From Bacillota bacterium (GTDB taxonomy: Bacteria > Bacillota > Bacilli > Paenibacillales > NBRC-103111), in contig JAEWIS010000053.1 of the NCBI GenBank assembly GCA_023386955.1, positions 124,001 to 188,000 of the forward strand: a stretch of DNA of 64,000 nucleotides. Direction: 5' to 3'. A program made the translations under genes and the position numbers. Below the pieces are notes generated by a model. That model saw only the letters and a program-made list of their open reading frames with translations. It was not told where the DNA came from and did no database searches. Shown piece after piece: positions 46,555-54,860 of this stretch. Within the stretch, counting starts at the first letter, position 1; the number at the start of each line of letters is the position of its first letter.

Positions 46555-48633
46555 ATGCATTTGATCGGTGAAACGCTTGGCGGAAGATATGAGATTTTGG
46601 AGCGGGTCGGCGGCGGGGGAATGGCTTTGGTTTACAAAGCCCAGGACCTGTTGCTTAATCGCTACGTCGCCGTGAAGGTGCTGCGCCAGCAGTATGTCCA
46701 CGATGAGGAGTTTATCCGGCGGTTCCGCCGGGAGGCCCAGTCTGCCGCATCCTTGTCCCATCCCAATGTTGTCAGTATGTACGACGTCGGCCAGGAAGGC
46801 GACAACCATTTTATCGTGATGGAATATGTGGAAGGGATGACCCTGAATGACCTGATCCGGGAGAAAGCCCCCCTTCAGGTAGAGGATGCCCTGCATATTG
46901 CCACCCAGATTTGCGACGCGCTGGAGCATGCCCATCATAATCAGATTATACATAGGGATATCAAGCCCCATAACATTCTGATCGGCAAAAACGGACGTAT
47001 TAAGGTAACCGACTTCGGGATTGCCCGGGCGACAACCTCCTCTACCATCACACAGACCGGGTCTGTGGTCGGCTCGGTCCATTATTTCTCCCCGGAGCAT
47101 GCCAAGGGGGTTTCCACCGGCGCCAAGTCAGACCTCTATTCCTTGGGGATCGTCCTCTACCAGATGCTGACGGGCAAGCTGCCCTTTTTGGGGGAAAGTC
47201 CTATCAGCGTTGCTTTGAAGCATCTTCAGGAGAATGTGGAGGAACCCCGCAAGGTGAACCCGCTGATTCCGCAAAGCGTGGAGAATATTATCCTGAAGGC
47301 CATGCGCAAAAATCCGGACGAGCGCTACCAGTCTGCTGCCGACATGCTCCAGGACCTGGAGACGGCTTTGGACCCCAAACGCCGCAACGAACCCAAGCTG
47401 ACGTTTTTTGATGACGGCTTGGACGCGGATGCCACCCGGGTTGTGCCGGCCTTGCGTCCGGGGGCGGGACTCGAAGTGGATGAACGGAACGATTACGATG
47501 CGGAGCCACGGAAGAAGCGTAATATTTGGATCGCTCCGGCAATATGGACAGGTATTTTTCTTGTTTTTCTGGCGGTTATGTGGTTTTGGGTGATTCCCGG
47601 CTTCAAGGACAAGATCATTCCCAAGGATGTGGATGTGCCGCAGGTGGTAGGCAAAATGCAGGCCGAAGGGGAAAGTCTTCTCACTCAAGCGGGCTTCCAG
47701 GTGGTGGTGGAGCCGCAATACAGCGATAAGCCGGAGGGACAAATCACGAAACAAACGCCCGATAATGCGAAGCTGAAGGAAAAATCCAAGATCACGCTCT
47801 CCGTCAGCAAAGGCGCCGAGAAGCAGATGATGCAAAGCTACAAGGAAAGGCTCTTCAAGGATGTGAAGGCGGAGCTGCTGGCTGCCGGCTTAAAGCCGGA
47901 TCAGATTCAATCCGAACCCAAATTTTCCGACCTGCCCGAGGATACGATCATCAGCCAGGAGCCGGGAGTGGGTGCCGAGTTCGATCCTGTTAAAGGCACC
48001 GTGAAATTCTACGTCAGCAAAGGCAAGCAAATGGTCGTGATGCCTGATCTCATCAACAGCACGGTAGCGGAAGCTGAGGCCAAGCTGATGGCTGTGGGGC
48101 TAAAGCTGGCTCCCGGAGACAAGGGCAAGGAAAATATTGAAAGCTTTGAGATTGCCTCCGGCCGGGTTGTGGATACGCATCCCTTCAAAAAGGGTGAATC
48201 CGTAGACCCCTCCGTGGAACTTAAGGTGTTCGTCAGCTCCGGCCAGCCTAAGGATGCTGGGACCTATAGTGCCAGCAAAAAGCTGACAGCTGCCACCAAT
48301 GGGAAGTCCTCCATCTTCCGCATCGTGATTTCCGATGCCAGGGTTGAAAATGAGGATTATAATACTTTGGAAGTTGTGGGGTCCGAGTTAACGACTGTCA
48401 AGGTAACCGTGACCAAGGCAAAAGGCGCCACCATCCTGATCTACCGTGATAATGTTCTGTGGGATTCGGAAACTGTCACTTACCAGAACTATCTGGACCA
48501 AAAGACGAAGCCGTCGGCTTCCCCGTCGCCGTCAGCACCCAGCGCAAGCCCGTCGCCTTCGGCCTCGCCTGCGGCAACTAAGGCTGCGCCTTCCGGGTCC
48601 GTTAAACCGAGTCCGACACCATCAGGAGGATGA
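46555..48633 (+). CDS. prkC: Ser/Thr protein kinase with PASTA domains
   Basis: A 692-residue membrane kinase of the PrkC/Stk1 type. The kinase domain (about 1-270) has the P-loop GGGGMALVYKA, HRDIKPHNI and DFGIA. A single membrane helix lies at about 325-345 (IWTGIFLVFLAVMWFWVIPG). Three extracellular PASTA domains (about 355-560) bind muropeptides and so link cell wall state to germination and growth control. A further domain follows, and the tail (about 660-692) is low-complexity Pro/Ser/Ala. GAGGGGTGAG precedes ATG 46555, next to the prpC stop. Confidence 0.95.
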   Translation: MHLIGETLGGRYEILERVGGGGMALVYKAQDLLLNRYVAVKVLRQQYVHDEEFIRRFRREAQSAASLSHPNVVSMYDVGQEGDNHFIVMEYVEGMTLNDLIREKAPLQVEDALHIATQICDALEHAHHNQIIHRDIKPHNILIGKNGRIKVTDFGIARATTSSTITQTGSVVGSVHYFSPEHAKGVSTGAKSDLYSLGIVLYQMLTGKLPFLGESPISVALKHLQENVEEPRKVNPLIPQSVENIILKAMRKNPDERYQSAADMLQDLETALDPKRRNEPKLTFFDDGLDADATRVVPALRPGAGLEVDERNDYDAEPRKKRNIWIAPAIWTGIFLVFLAVMWFWVIPGFKDKIIPKDVDVPQVVGKMQAEGESLLTQAGFQVVVEPQYSDKPEGQITKQTPDNAKLKEKSKITLSVSKGAEKQMMQSYKERLFKDVKAELLAAGLKPDQIQSEPKFSDLPEDTIISQEPGVGAEFDPVKGTVKFYVSKGKQMVVMPDLINSTVAEAEAKLMAVGLKLAPGDKGKENIESFEIASGRVVDTHPFKKGESVDPSVELKVFVSSGQPKDAGTYSASKKLTAATNGKSSIFRIVISDARVENEDYNTLEVVGSELTTVKVTVTKAKGATILIYRDNVLWDSETVTYQNYLDQKTKPSASPSPSAPSASPSPSASPAATKAAPSGSVKPSPTPSGG

Positions 48634-48639
48634 AATAAG

Positions 48640-49566
48640 ATGCCAGATGGTCTGATTGTCAAAGCGTTAAGCGGTTATTATTATGTGCTGCCGGACGGGG
48701 AGGAGCCTGGCCAAGACGGCCAGCTTCCCACCGTGCAGTGCCGCGCCCGTGGTGTGTTTAAGAAACGCAGCATCAGCCCCTTGGTAGGGGACCGGGTCAG
48801 CTTCGAGCATTCGGAGAACAATGAAGGGACCGTTACCGAGATCCATAAGCGCCAAAGCGAGCTGATCCGCCCGCCGGTAGCCAATATCGAACAGGCGGTG
48901 CTGGTGTTTTCCCTGGATGAGCCGGCCTTGAACCTGCAGCTGCTGGACAAATTCCTGGTGCATATCGAGCATTCCGGCCTGGAGGCCGTGATTTGCTTCA
49001 GTAAGCAGGATTTGGTCAAAGGGGACGGCGACGGGGCGGATCAGCTGGATTCCAGCGCCGTGCAGAAGCTGTATGAGGAGATCGGCTACCGGGTTTTCAT
49101 AACCAGCGCCAAGGAGGGGGAAGGCCTGGAGCCGGTCCGCCATATTCTGAAAGAACGGCTCAGCGTATTCTCCGGGCAGTCCGGTGTGGGCAAATCCACG
49201 CTGCTGAATGCGCTGTTGCCTGAGCTGAACCTGGAGACGGGGGAAATCAGCATGCGGCTGGGACGCGGCAGGCATACCACCCGCCACGTAGAGCTCCTGG
49301 CTCTGCCGGACGGCGGATGGGTGGCGGATACGCCGGGCTTCAGCCAGCTGGATTTTATGGAGATGGAGCCGGAGGATTTGGGCCGGACCTTCCGGGAGTT
49401 TCTGCCTCTGGCGGAGGAATGCCGCTTCCGCGGCTGCCTCCACCACAAGGAGCCGGGCTGCAGAGTCCGTGAGGAAGCGGAGGGCGGCGGCCGTGTGGCG
49501 CCAAGCCGGTATGAGCATTATCTGATCTTTTTGCAGGAGATGAAGGACAGGAAACGGAGGTATTGA
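48640..49566 (+). CDS. rsgA: Ribosome small subunit-dependent GTPase A
   Basis: A 308-residue circularly permuted GTPase that helps 30S subunit maturation. An N-terminal OB-fold (about 1-70) is followed by the G domain in permuted order: CFSKQDLV (G4), then [14 protein letters not shown] (G1) and DTPGFS (G3). The zinc-binding tail has [16 protein letters not shown], with the expected Cys-His-Cys set. The Shine-Dalgarno AGGAGG lies over the end of prkC. PrkC phosphorylates RsgA in B. subtilis, so the operon order may be functional. Confidence 0.95.
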   Translation: MPDGLIVKALSGYYYVLPDGEEPGQDGQLPTVQCRARGVFKKRSISPLVGDRVSFEHSENNEGTVTEIHKRQSELIRPPVANIEQAVLVFSLDEPALNLQLLDKFLVHIEHSGLEAVICFSKQDLVKGDGDGADQLDSSAVQKLYEEIGYRVFITSAKEGEGLEPVRHILKERLSVFSGQSGVGKSTLLNALLPELNLETGEISMRLGRGRHTTRHVELLALPDGGWVADTPGFSQLDFMEMEPEDLGRTFREFLPLAEECRFRGCLHHKEPGCRVREEAEGGGRVAPSRYEHYLIFLQEMKDRKRRY

Positions 49567-49567
49567 T

Positions 49568-50251
49568 ATGTCCATCTATATTGCCCCTTCTATTTTGTCC
49601 GCGGATTTTGCCCGGCTTGGAGAAGAAGTCCGGGAGGCGGAGCAGGCGGGAGCCGATTTTATACACGTGGATGTGATGGATGGGCATTTTGTTCCCAACC
49701 TGACTCTGGGGCCGCTGGTGGTGCAAGCCATCCGGCCCGTAACCAAGCTGCCGCTGGATGTGCATCTTATGATTGAGAATCCGGATGCGTATATTCCGGC
49801 CTTTGCCAAAGCAGGCGCCAATTATATCACGGTCCATGCCGAGGCATGCACCCATCTGCACCGGACCTTGGGCTTTATCCGCGAGAACGGGGTGAAGCCC
49901 GGCGTTGTGCTGAATCCGGCGACGCCGCTTGCGGCCATCGAGTATGTGCTGGACCAGGTGGAGATGGTGCTGCTGATGACGGTGAATCCCGGCTTCGGCG
50001 GGCAGAAGTACATACCGGCGATCACCGGCAAGATTAAGGCCCTGCGGGACATGCTGGACGCCCGCGGACTTACGTCCGTGCTGATTGAGGTGGATGGCGG
50101 TGTCAACGCGGAGACAGCCCGTATGGTGGCTGAGGCGGGGGCGCAGGTGCTGGTGGCGGGCAATGCGGTTTTTGGCGAGCAGGACCGGGCGGAGGCTATC
50201 CGCAGCATCCGGGCATCCGGCTTGCAGGGATTTGAAGGGAGGAGCAAGTAA
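49568..50251 (+). CDS. rpe: Ribulose-phosphate 3-epimerase
   Basis: A 227-residue TIM-barrel enzyme interconverting ribulose 5-phosphate and xylulose 5-phosphate in the pentose phosphate pathway. Family motifs are [29 protein letters not shown] (metal-binding His and Asp), [19 protein letters not shown] and [16 protein letters not shown] precedes the ATG, one base after the rsgA stop. B. subtilis has thiN next; here a membrane protein gene follows instead. Confidence 0.95.
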   Translation: MSIYIAPSILSADFARLGEEVREAEQAGADFIHVDVMDGHFVPNLTLGPLVVQAIRPVTKLPLDVHLMIENPDAYIPAFAKAGANYITVHAEACTHLHRTLGFIRENGVKPGVVLNPATPLAAIEYVLDQVEMVLLMTVNPGFGGQKYIPAITGKIKALRDMLDARGLTSVLIEVDGGVNAETARMVAEAGAQVLVAGNAVFGEQDRAEAIRSIRASGLQGFEGRSK

Positions 50252-50253
50252 CG

Positions 50254-50532
50254 GTGACTACCAGCAAGTGGCTTTTTACCGGGCTTATGCTAGCGGCCGC
50301 GGTCCTATTGTGCATGTTTATGTATACAAGCGGCCCGTTTAAATATGTGTTTTCACTGGGCGCCGTGCTGATCGGCATGGAATATTTCAAGCGGGAGGAA
50401 ACCACTAAATACCGGGTATGGTTTGCGGTGCTGGCGTTTGTGGGGGCGTTGTTCTTTTCGCTGGTGTATACGTTTTTGGCGCTGGGGTATGGATGGGTAA
50501 CACCGGAGCAGCTGCCGCAGTCGCCATTTTAA
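50254..50532 (+). CDS. Small membrane protein of unknown function (92 aa)
   Basis: A 92-residue protein with three predicted membrane segments: about 6-22, 29-43 and 56-76, separated by a charged loop YFKREETTKYR. It starts with GTG two bases after the rpe stop, behind GGAGGAGC, so it is probably co-expressed with rpe. I do not recognise a family. It stands where thiN stands in B. subtilis but is unrelated to it. Confidence 0.7.
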   Translation: MTTSKWLFTGLMLAAAVLLCMFMYTSGPFKYVFSLGAVLIGMEYFKREETTKYRVWFAVLAFVGALFFSLVYTFLALGYGWVTPEQLPQSPF

Positions 50533-50996
50533 CTGGGAATAACTTTGGTACATGCCGAAGGCCGTATAAAGTTATGGACAGCCTCGAAATCGGCACAGCC
50601 GATTTGAGGGGCTTCAGTGCAGTCCGGATATGCTGTGGAAGCTTCGAATTTGGCGAAGCCAAATTGAAGGTAGTTCTAGGCGGACAACACGTCAGGAATA
50701 ATTATAAGCTGGTACACATACATTGGGTTACGGGGGTGAAAGCCTGCCGGGCCCTTTTTTTGTGGAAATGCGTGGTACACGCATTCTCCGGTAGGGCAAT
50801 TCATAGGCACATATTTTGGGTGCTGCGAATATATATAGAGTAGCGGAGCAGGGGAATGAGGCTTGTTCATGGAGCGAAGGAAGCAACATGACGGTGGACG
50901 GCTGCAAGCTGGCAAGGGCTGCACGGCAGCCTGCGCGAAAAGCTTATGCTTACGATGCTGGCTTTTCTGACGAAAAGCGCTTAGGGAGGGGTTAGG
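50533..50996. other. Intergenic region with hairpin elements before spoVM
   Basis: About 460 bases without a gene. It carries the two-hairpin element copy 2 (50539-50670), a region of low identity, and the first of three repeats that flank spoVM (50942-50988). Confidence 0.6.
50539..50670. repeat. Two-hairpin intergenic element, copy 2
   Basis: Three stems: ATAACTTT/AAAGTTAT (50539-50546, 50568-50575), AAATCGGC/GCCGATTT (50587-50594, 50598-50605) and AATTTGGC/GCCAAATT (50647-50654, 50658-50665). Its plus strand matches the reverse complement of 32521-32646, including the shared AGCCTCGAAATCGGC block. Confidence 0.8.
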
Positions 50997-51290
50997 ATGA
51001 AATTTTACACCATCAAGCTGCCTAAATTTTTGGGGGGCTTCGTGAAGGCGATCCTCAATACCTTCAGCAAACACTAGAGGCACTCCGGCAAGCCAGCAGA
51101 CAACTTGAGATGATCACAGCCGGGAGACCGACAGGAGCTGCGAGGAACTGCCGCCAAAGTCCCGATGGTCAGCGTATGCTTACGACGCCGGCTTTCCGGA
51201 GGATAGCCGTTAGGGAGCTTTGGACAACAAATAGCGGTGCTTTGGCCATTGCGCAAGTAAACACCGCTTCGGAAGCATAGGCTTTTCGCC
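50942..51290. repeat. Repeat copies flanking spoVM
   Basis: Two direct copies, 50942-50988 and 51172-51217, share TATGCTTACGA and TTAGGGAG at the same spacing, with a hairpin between (GCTTTTC/GAAAAGC in copy 1). An inverted partial copy lies at about 51266-51290 (GGAAGCATAGGCTTTTCGCC). Copy 1 ends in the Shine-Dalgarno sequence of spoVM. Confidence 0.75.
50997..51077 (+). CDS. spoVM: Stage V sporulation protein M (26 aa)
   Basis: A 26-codon gene. The product begins MKFYTIKLPKFLGGFVKAIL and ends with NTFSKH, almost identical in pattern to B. subtilis SpoVM (26 residues). SpoVM is an amphipathic helix that recognises the convex outer forespore membrane and anchors the coat scaffold ATPase SpoIVA; it also inhibits the FtsH protease. 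The conserved Pro near residue 9 is present. A strong GGGAGGG lies six bases before the ATG. Its position between the rpe region and rpmB matches B. subtilis. It shows that the organism forms endospores. Confidence 0.96.
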   Translation: MKFYTIKLPKFLGGFVKAILNTFSKH

Positions 51291-51298
51291 GCAGTCGC

Positions 51299-51350
51299 AT
51301 AGACAAAAAAAGCACCTCTCGCAAAAGCGGTACGGGTGCTTTTTGTCTAT
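51299..51350. terminator. Bidirectional terminator between spoVM and rpmB
   Basis: A stem of about 16 bp (51299-51316 with 51335-51350), ATAGAC plus an A run and AGCACC pairing with GGTGC plus a T run and GTCTAT, with an 18-base loop. It serves rpmB on the reverse strand and any spoVM transcript. Confidence 0.88.
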
Positions 51351-51375
51351 TCCGCACGGTAAGGTAACGGAATGA

Positions 51376-51564
51376 TTAAACGCGGGTCACAAGGCCGGAC
51401 TTCAGAGCGCGGGCGCTAACCCAAACGCGCTTCGGCTTGCCGTCAACGAGGATGCGTACCTTTTGTACATTCACTCCCCAGTTGCGCTTGGTCTTATTGT
51501 TGGCATGGGATACGTTGTTGCCGGTTTTGGGGGCTTTGCCGGTGATATAACACTTACGGGACAT
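51376..51564 (-). CDS. rpmB: 50S ribosomal protein L28
   Basis: A 62-residue ribosomal protein with the complete family sequence pattern ([20 protein letters not shown], then [23 protein letters not shown]). It has a single Cys, at position 5, and lacks the CxxC pair of zinc-binding paralogues, so it is the zinc-free form. A strong AAGGAGGTG precedes the ATG. Reverse orientation next to spoVM and yloU matches B. subtilis. Confidence 0.97.
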   Translation of the reverse strand: MSRKCYITGKAPKTGNNVSHANNKTKRNWGVNVQKVRILVDGKPKRVWVSARALKSGLVTRV

Positions 51565-51829
51565 CTATGACACCTCCTTAAAATCGAGCTGCGGAGTAAT
51601 CCGAGATCTGCATGTTATTGGAACTCTTTTTGAAACATACTATAACATAATAGCATAAGGCCCGGTTGCGGTCAATCGGTTGGGACAAGCATTTCCTCGT
51701 TTCTCCTGGAGATTGAGGAACACGCCGACTTACGGTATAATAAGGTTCGCATGCTTCCAAGAATTATAGTACAATGAAGAATGGACCATAATGTTTTAAA
51801 CCACTTGTCAGAAAAAGGAGTTGGTACAA
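51565..51829. promoter_or_regulatory. Divergent promoter region of rpmB and yloU
   Basis: For rpmB (reverse): TTGACC (complement of 51670-51675), 17-bp spacer, TATTAT (complement of 51647-51652). For yloU (forward): TTGAGG (51713-51718), 17-bp spacer, TATAAT (51736-51741). Both are near-consensus sigma-A promoters, and the -35 boxes are about 37 bp apart. Confidence 0.8.
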
Positions 51830-52189
51830 ATGCCAATTCAACAGGCCAATGAATTCGGGAAAATCAATGTGTCGGATGAAGTAATCGCAGTATTGGTTGG
51901 CTCAGCCGCATTGGAATGTTACGGGCTGGTCGGCATGGCTTCCCGCAAGCAATTGAAGGATGGCATCACGGAGCTTCTGGGGCGCGAGAACCTGAGCCGC
52001 GGCGTGGAAATCCGGCAGGAAGCGGACGCATTGCATATTGATTTATATATCATCGTCAGCTACGGTACGAAAATTTCCGAAGTGGCGCACAATGTGCAAA
52101 ACCGGGTCAAGTACACGATGAACGATGTCGTCGGTCTGCAAGTGGAGACCGTCAATATCTTTGTGCAAGGGGTTCGCGTATCTCGTTAA
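51830..52189 (+). CDS. yloU: Asp23/Gls24 family envelope stress response protein
   Basis: A 119-residue protein of the Asp23/Gls24 family (B. subtilis YloU). Members are linked to envelope stress and alkaline shock and some localise near the membrane; the molecular role is unclear. The family core is visible in GKINVSDEVIAVLVGSAALEC, VSYGTKISEVAHNVQNRVK and the final NIFVQGVRV. The ATG at 51830 lies nine bases after AAGGAG. It is followed after 19 bases by fakA, as in B. subtilis. Confidence 0.92.
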   Translation: MPIQQANEFGKINVSDEVIAVLVGSAALECYGLVGMASRKQLKDGITELLGRENLSRGVEIRQEADALHIDLYIIVSYGTKISEVAHNVQNRVKYTMNDVVGLQVETVNIFVQGVRVSR

Positions 52190-52208
52190 CCAGGAAGGGG
52201 AATTATTC

Positions 52209-53975
52209 TTGAGTAAGCGCTTTATTTCACTTGATGGAACCGACTTTTTTCAGATGGTGCTGGCGGGAGCGGGCAACCTGACAGCCAATGTGAACCGTGT
52301 CAATGCACTGAACGTATTTCCTGTGCCGGACGGTGACACGGGCACCAATATGAATCTGACCATGACCTCCGGTGTGGAGGAATTAAAGAAGCGCCAGAAC
52401 CCGCATTTGGGCAAGGCGGCGGAGGCCCTTTCCAAGGGCCTGCTGATGGGCGCCCGGGGCAACTCCGGCGTTATCCTGTCGCAATTGTTCCGCGGCTTCG
52501 CCAAATCCGTACAGGAGCTGGAGAGCGCCAATGCCCAGCAGTTTGCCGCAGCGCTGCAGAACGGTGTGGATACCGCATATAAGGCAGTGGTCAAGCCTGT
52601 AGAGGGCACCATCCTCACTGTCTCCCGGGAAGCGGCCAAACACGCCGTTGCCGTGAACCGGAGATTTCCTGATGTAGTGGAGCTGATGGGCGAGGTGGTG
52701 CAGGCCGGCAACGCGGCTTTGGCGCGTACACCGGATCAGCTCCCCGTGCTGAAACAGGTTGGGGTAGTGGATGCCGGCGGCCAAGGCCTCATGTGCATCT
52801 ATGAAGGGTTCCTCGCCGCGTTGAGAGGCGAAACAGTAGCGGTTCTTCCTCCGATCCAGGCTGCGCCTGCCGCCGTGCCGGACAAGCTGCCTGCCGCTGC
52901 AGCCTCCCGTGAAGGCAAACACAGTGCCCAGTCCATGCTCAGCACCGAAGATATTGAATTTGGTTATTGCACCGAGTTCATCGTCACGCTGACGCCGGGC
53001 AAGGTGCCGGGATATGTATTCGATGAGCAGGCATTCCGGCAGGAATTGGGCAAAATGGGGGATTCCCTTCTGGTAGTGGCCGATGATGACCTGGTGAAGG
53101 TCCATGTCCATGCCGAATACCCGGGTAATGCCATGAATTACGCCATGAATTTCGGCGATTTGTCCAAGATTAAGATTGAGAATATGCGGGATCAGCATAC
53201 CCATATCCTGATGGCCGATGAATATGAATATATCGCACCTGAGAGCGATATTGCCGCCCTGAAGCCCATTCCCGTGCATGGGACCATAGCGGGAGCGGAC
53301 GGTTTGGGACAAAGCTCCAAGTACGGCTTCGTGTCCGTGTCCATGGGCGACGGAGTAACGGAGATTTTCAGCAGCCTGGGCGTGAACGCGGTCCTCTCCG
53401 GAGGCCAAACCATGAACCCCAGCACCGAGGACATTGTGCATGCAGTGGAGGGTGTGGATGCGGAGATCGTCTATGTGCTGCCCAATAATTCCAACATTGT
53501 GATGGCTGCCAAGCAGGCGGCTGACTTGGTGGAGGGCAAAACCCTCGTTGTGATTCCTACCAAGTCCATTCCCCAAGGAATGGCCGCCATGCTGGCCTTT
53601 GACGAGTCGGCTGATCAGGATGAGAATACTGAGGCTATGCTGAAGGCCATCGCCGGAGTCCAATCCGGCCAGGTCACCTTTGCGGTGCGGGACACCTCTA
53701 TTGATGGCATTGAGATCAAGGAAGGGGACTTTATCGGCATCCACGACAGCAAAATCGTCACGGCTAACCGCAACGTCCAGGAAACCTGCCGCAATCTGCT
53801 GGACAGCATGCTGGAGTCCGGCGGAGAAGTGGTCACCATCCTGACCGGAGAGGAAGCAAATGTTGCGGATACCGAAAGCCTCAAGGCTTACCTGAAGGAG
53901 CAGCACGCTGACGCGGAAGTGGAGATTCACTACGGCGGGCAGCCGTTGTATGCTTATCTGATCGCAGTGGAATAG
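52209..53975 (+). CDS. fakA: Fatty acid kinase catalytic subunit (DhaL/YloV family)
   Basis: A 588-residue protein of the YloV/FakA family, which phosphorylates fatty acids held by a FakB protein, bringing exogenous fatty acids into phospholipids. The N-terminal DhaL-type ATP-binding domain (about 1-200) has PVPDGDTGTNMNLTM (metal-binding Asp residues) and RGNSGVILSQ; a middle domain and a C-terminal DegV-like domain follow. TTG 52209 is the likely start because AGGAAGGGG stands eight bases upstream; the frame is open further back within yloU. It is followed by a DegV family gene, a plausible FakB partner. Confidence 0.9.
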   Translation: MSKRFISLDGTDFFQMVLAGAGNLTANVNRVNALNVFPVPDGDTGTNMNLTMTSGVEELKKRQNPHLGKAAEALSKGLLMGARGNSGVILSQLFRGFAKSVQELESANAQQFAAALQNGVDTAYKAVVKPVEGTILTVSREAAKHAVAVNRRFPDVVELMGEVVQAGNAALARTPDQLPVLKQVGVVDAGGQGLMCIYEGFLAALRGETVAVLPPIQAAPAAVPDKLPAAAASREGKHSAQSMLSTEDIEFGYCTEFIVTLTPGKVPGYVFDEQAFRQELGKMGDSLLVVADDDLVKVHVHAEYPGNAMNYAMNFGDLSKIKIENMRDQHTHILMADEYEYIAPESDIAALKPIPVHGTIAGADGLGQSSKYGFVSVSMGDGVTEIFSSLGVNAVLSGGQTMNPSTEDIVHAVEGVDAEIVYVLPNNSNIVMAAKQAADLVEGKTLVVIPTKSIPQGMAAMLAFDESADQDENTEAMLKAIAGVQSGQVTFAVRDTSIDGIEIKEGDFIGIHDSKIVTANRNVQETCRNLLDSMLESGGEVVTILTGEEANVADTESLKAYLKEQHADAEVEIHYGGQPLYAYLIAVE

Positions 53976-54002
53976 AGTAAAGAACGAAACGGAGGTGAAC
54001 CC

Positions 54003-54860
54003 TTGGGCCGGATTTGCATTGTGACAGACAGCACCTCGGATATCCCGCCCGAGCTTCGGGAGTCGCTTTCCATTGAAATGGTTCCGCTGAAGGTCCACTT
54101 CGGCGACGAGGCTTATTTGGACGGCATTACCATTTCGCCGGAGGACTTCTATGTGAAGCTTGCCGGGGAAAAGCGGCTTCCTACCACCTCCCAGCCTTCC
54201 CCGCTTGATTTTCTTGCGGTGTACAACCGGCTGGCGGCGGAGCCTGGCACAGTTATCATATCCATTCATTTGTCATCCAGCTTCAGCGGTACCTACCAGT
54301 CGGCCTGTATGGCCAAGGGAATGCTGGAAACGCCCGCCGATATTACCGTTGTGGATTCACGCACCGCCACCTACGGCATCGGGCTGCTGGTGGTGGAGGC
54401 GGCCCGTGCCGCCAAGGCCGGCGAAAGCAAGGAGTACATTCTGAAGCGGGTGGAGGAGCTGCGCAAGCAAACCACCCTCTACTTTCTGGTGGATACGCTG
54501 GAGTATCTCCATAAGGGCGGACGGATTGGCAAAGCCGGGGCGCTTTTGGGGTCTCTCCTGCAGATCAAGCCGATCCTCTCGGTGGAGGACGGCACGGTGG
54601 TATCCGTGGACAAAATCCGCGGGACCAAAAAAGCTATGATCCGTATCATGGAACGACTGGCGGAGCGTTACCAGGGCCCTGTCCGGGTGGCGGTGGCCCA
54701 CGCCAATTCTATGGAGTATGCGGAGGAATTAAGTGCGCTGATACACCAGCAATTTGAGGTGGTAGAAATGATGTATACAACAATCGGACCGGTCATCGGC
54801 ACCCATGTGGGCGGCGGGACGGTCGGGGTTTTTATGGTTCCGGCTCATGGCGGCCGTTGA
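54003..54860 (+). CDS. DegV family fatty acid-binding protein (FakB type)
   Basis: A 285-residue DegV-family protein. These bind a fatty acid and present it to FakA for phosphorylation. Family motifs are IVTDSTSDIPPEL at the N-terminus, the ligand-binding TTSQPSP segment, SSSFSGTYQSA, and the GGRIGKAGALLGSLLQIKPIL block. The start is TTG behind GGAGGTG. It sits between fakA and recG, where B. subtilis has the serine dehydratase genes. The adjacency to fakA strongly suggests a working FakA-FakB pair; the preferred acyl chain cannot be told. Confidence 0.9.
   Translation: MGRICIVTDSTSDIPPELRESLSIEMVPLKVHFGDEAYLDGITISPEDFYVKLAGEKRLPTTSQPSPLDFLAVYNRLAAEPGTVIISIHLSSSFSGTYQSACMAKGMLETPADITVVDSRTATYGIGLLVVEAARAAKAGESKEYILKRVEELRKQTTLYFLVDTLEYLHKGGRIGKAGALLGSLLQIKPILSVEDGTVVSVDKIRGTKKAMIRIMERLAERYQGPVRVAVAHANSMEYAEELSALIHQQFEVVEMMYTTIGPVIGTHVGGGTVGVFMVPAHGGR

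Noticed and set aside
52383..54269. Long reverse-strand open frame (628 codons) opposite fakA and the DegV gene
   Set aside because: High GC at third codon positions leaves few stops on the other strand. No domain or start signal was seen.
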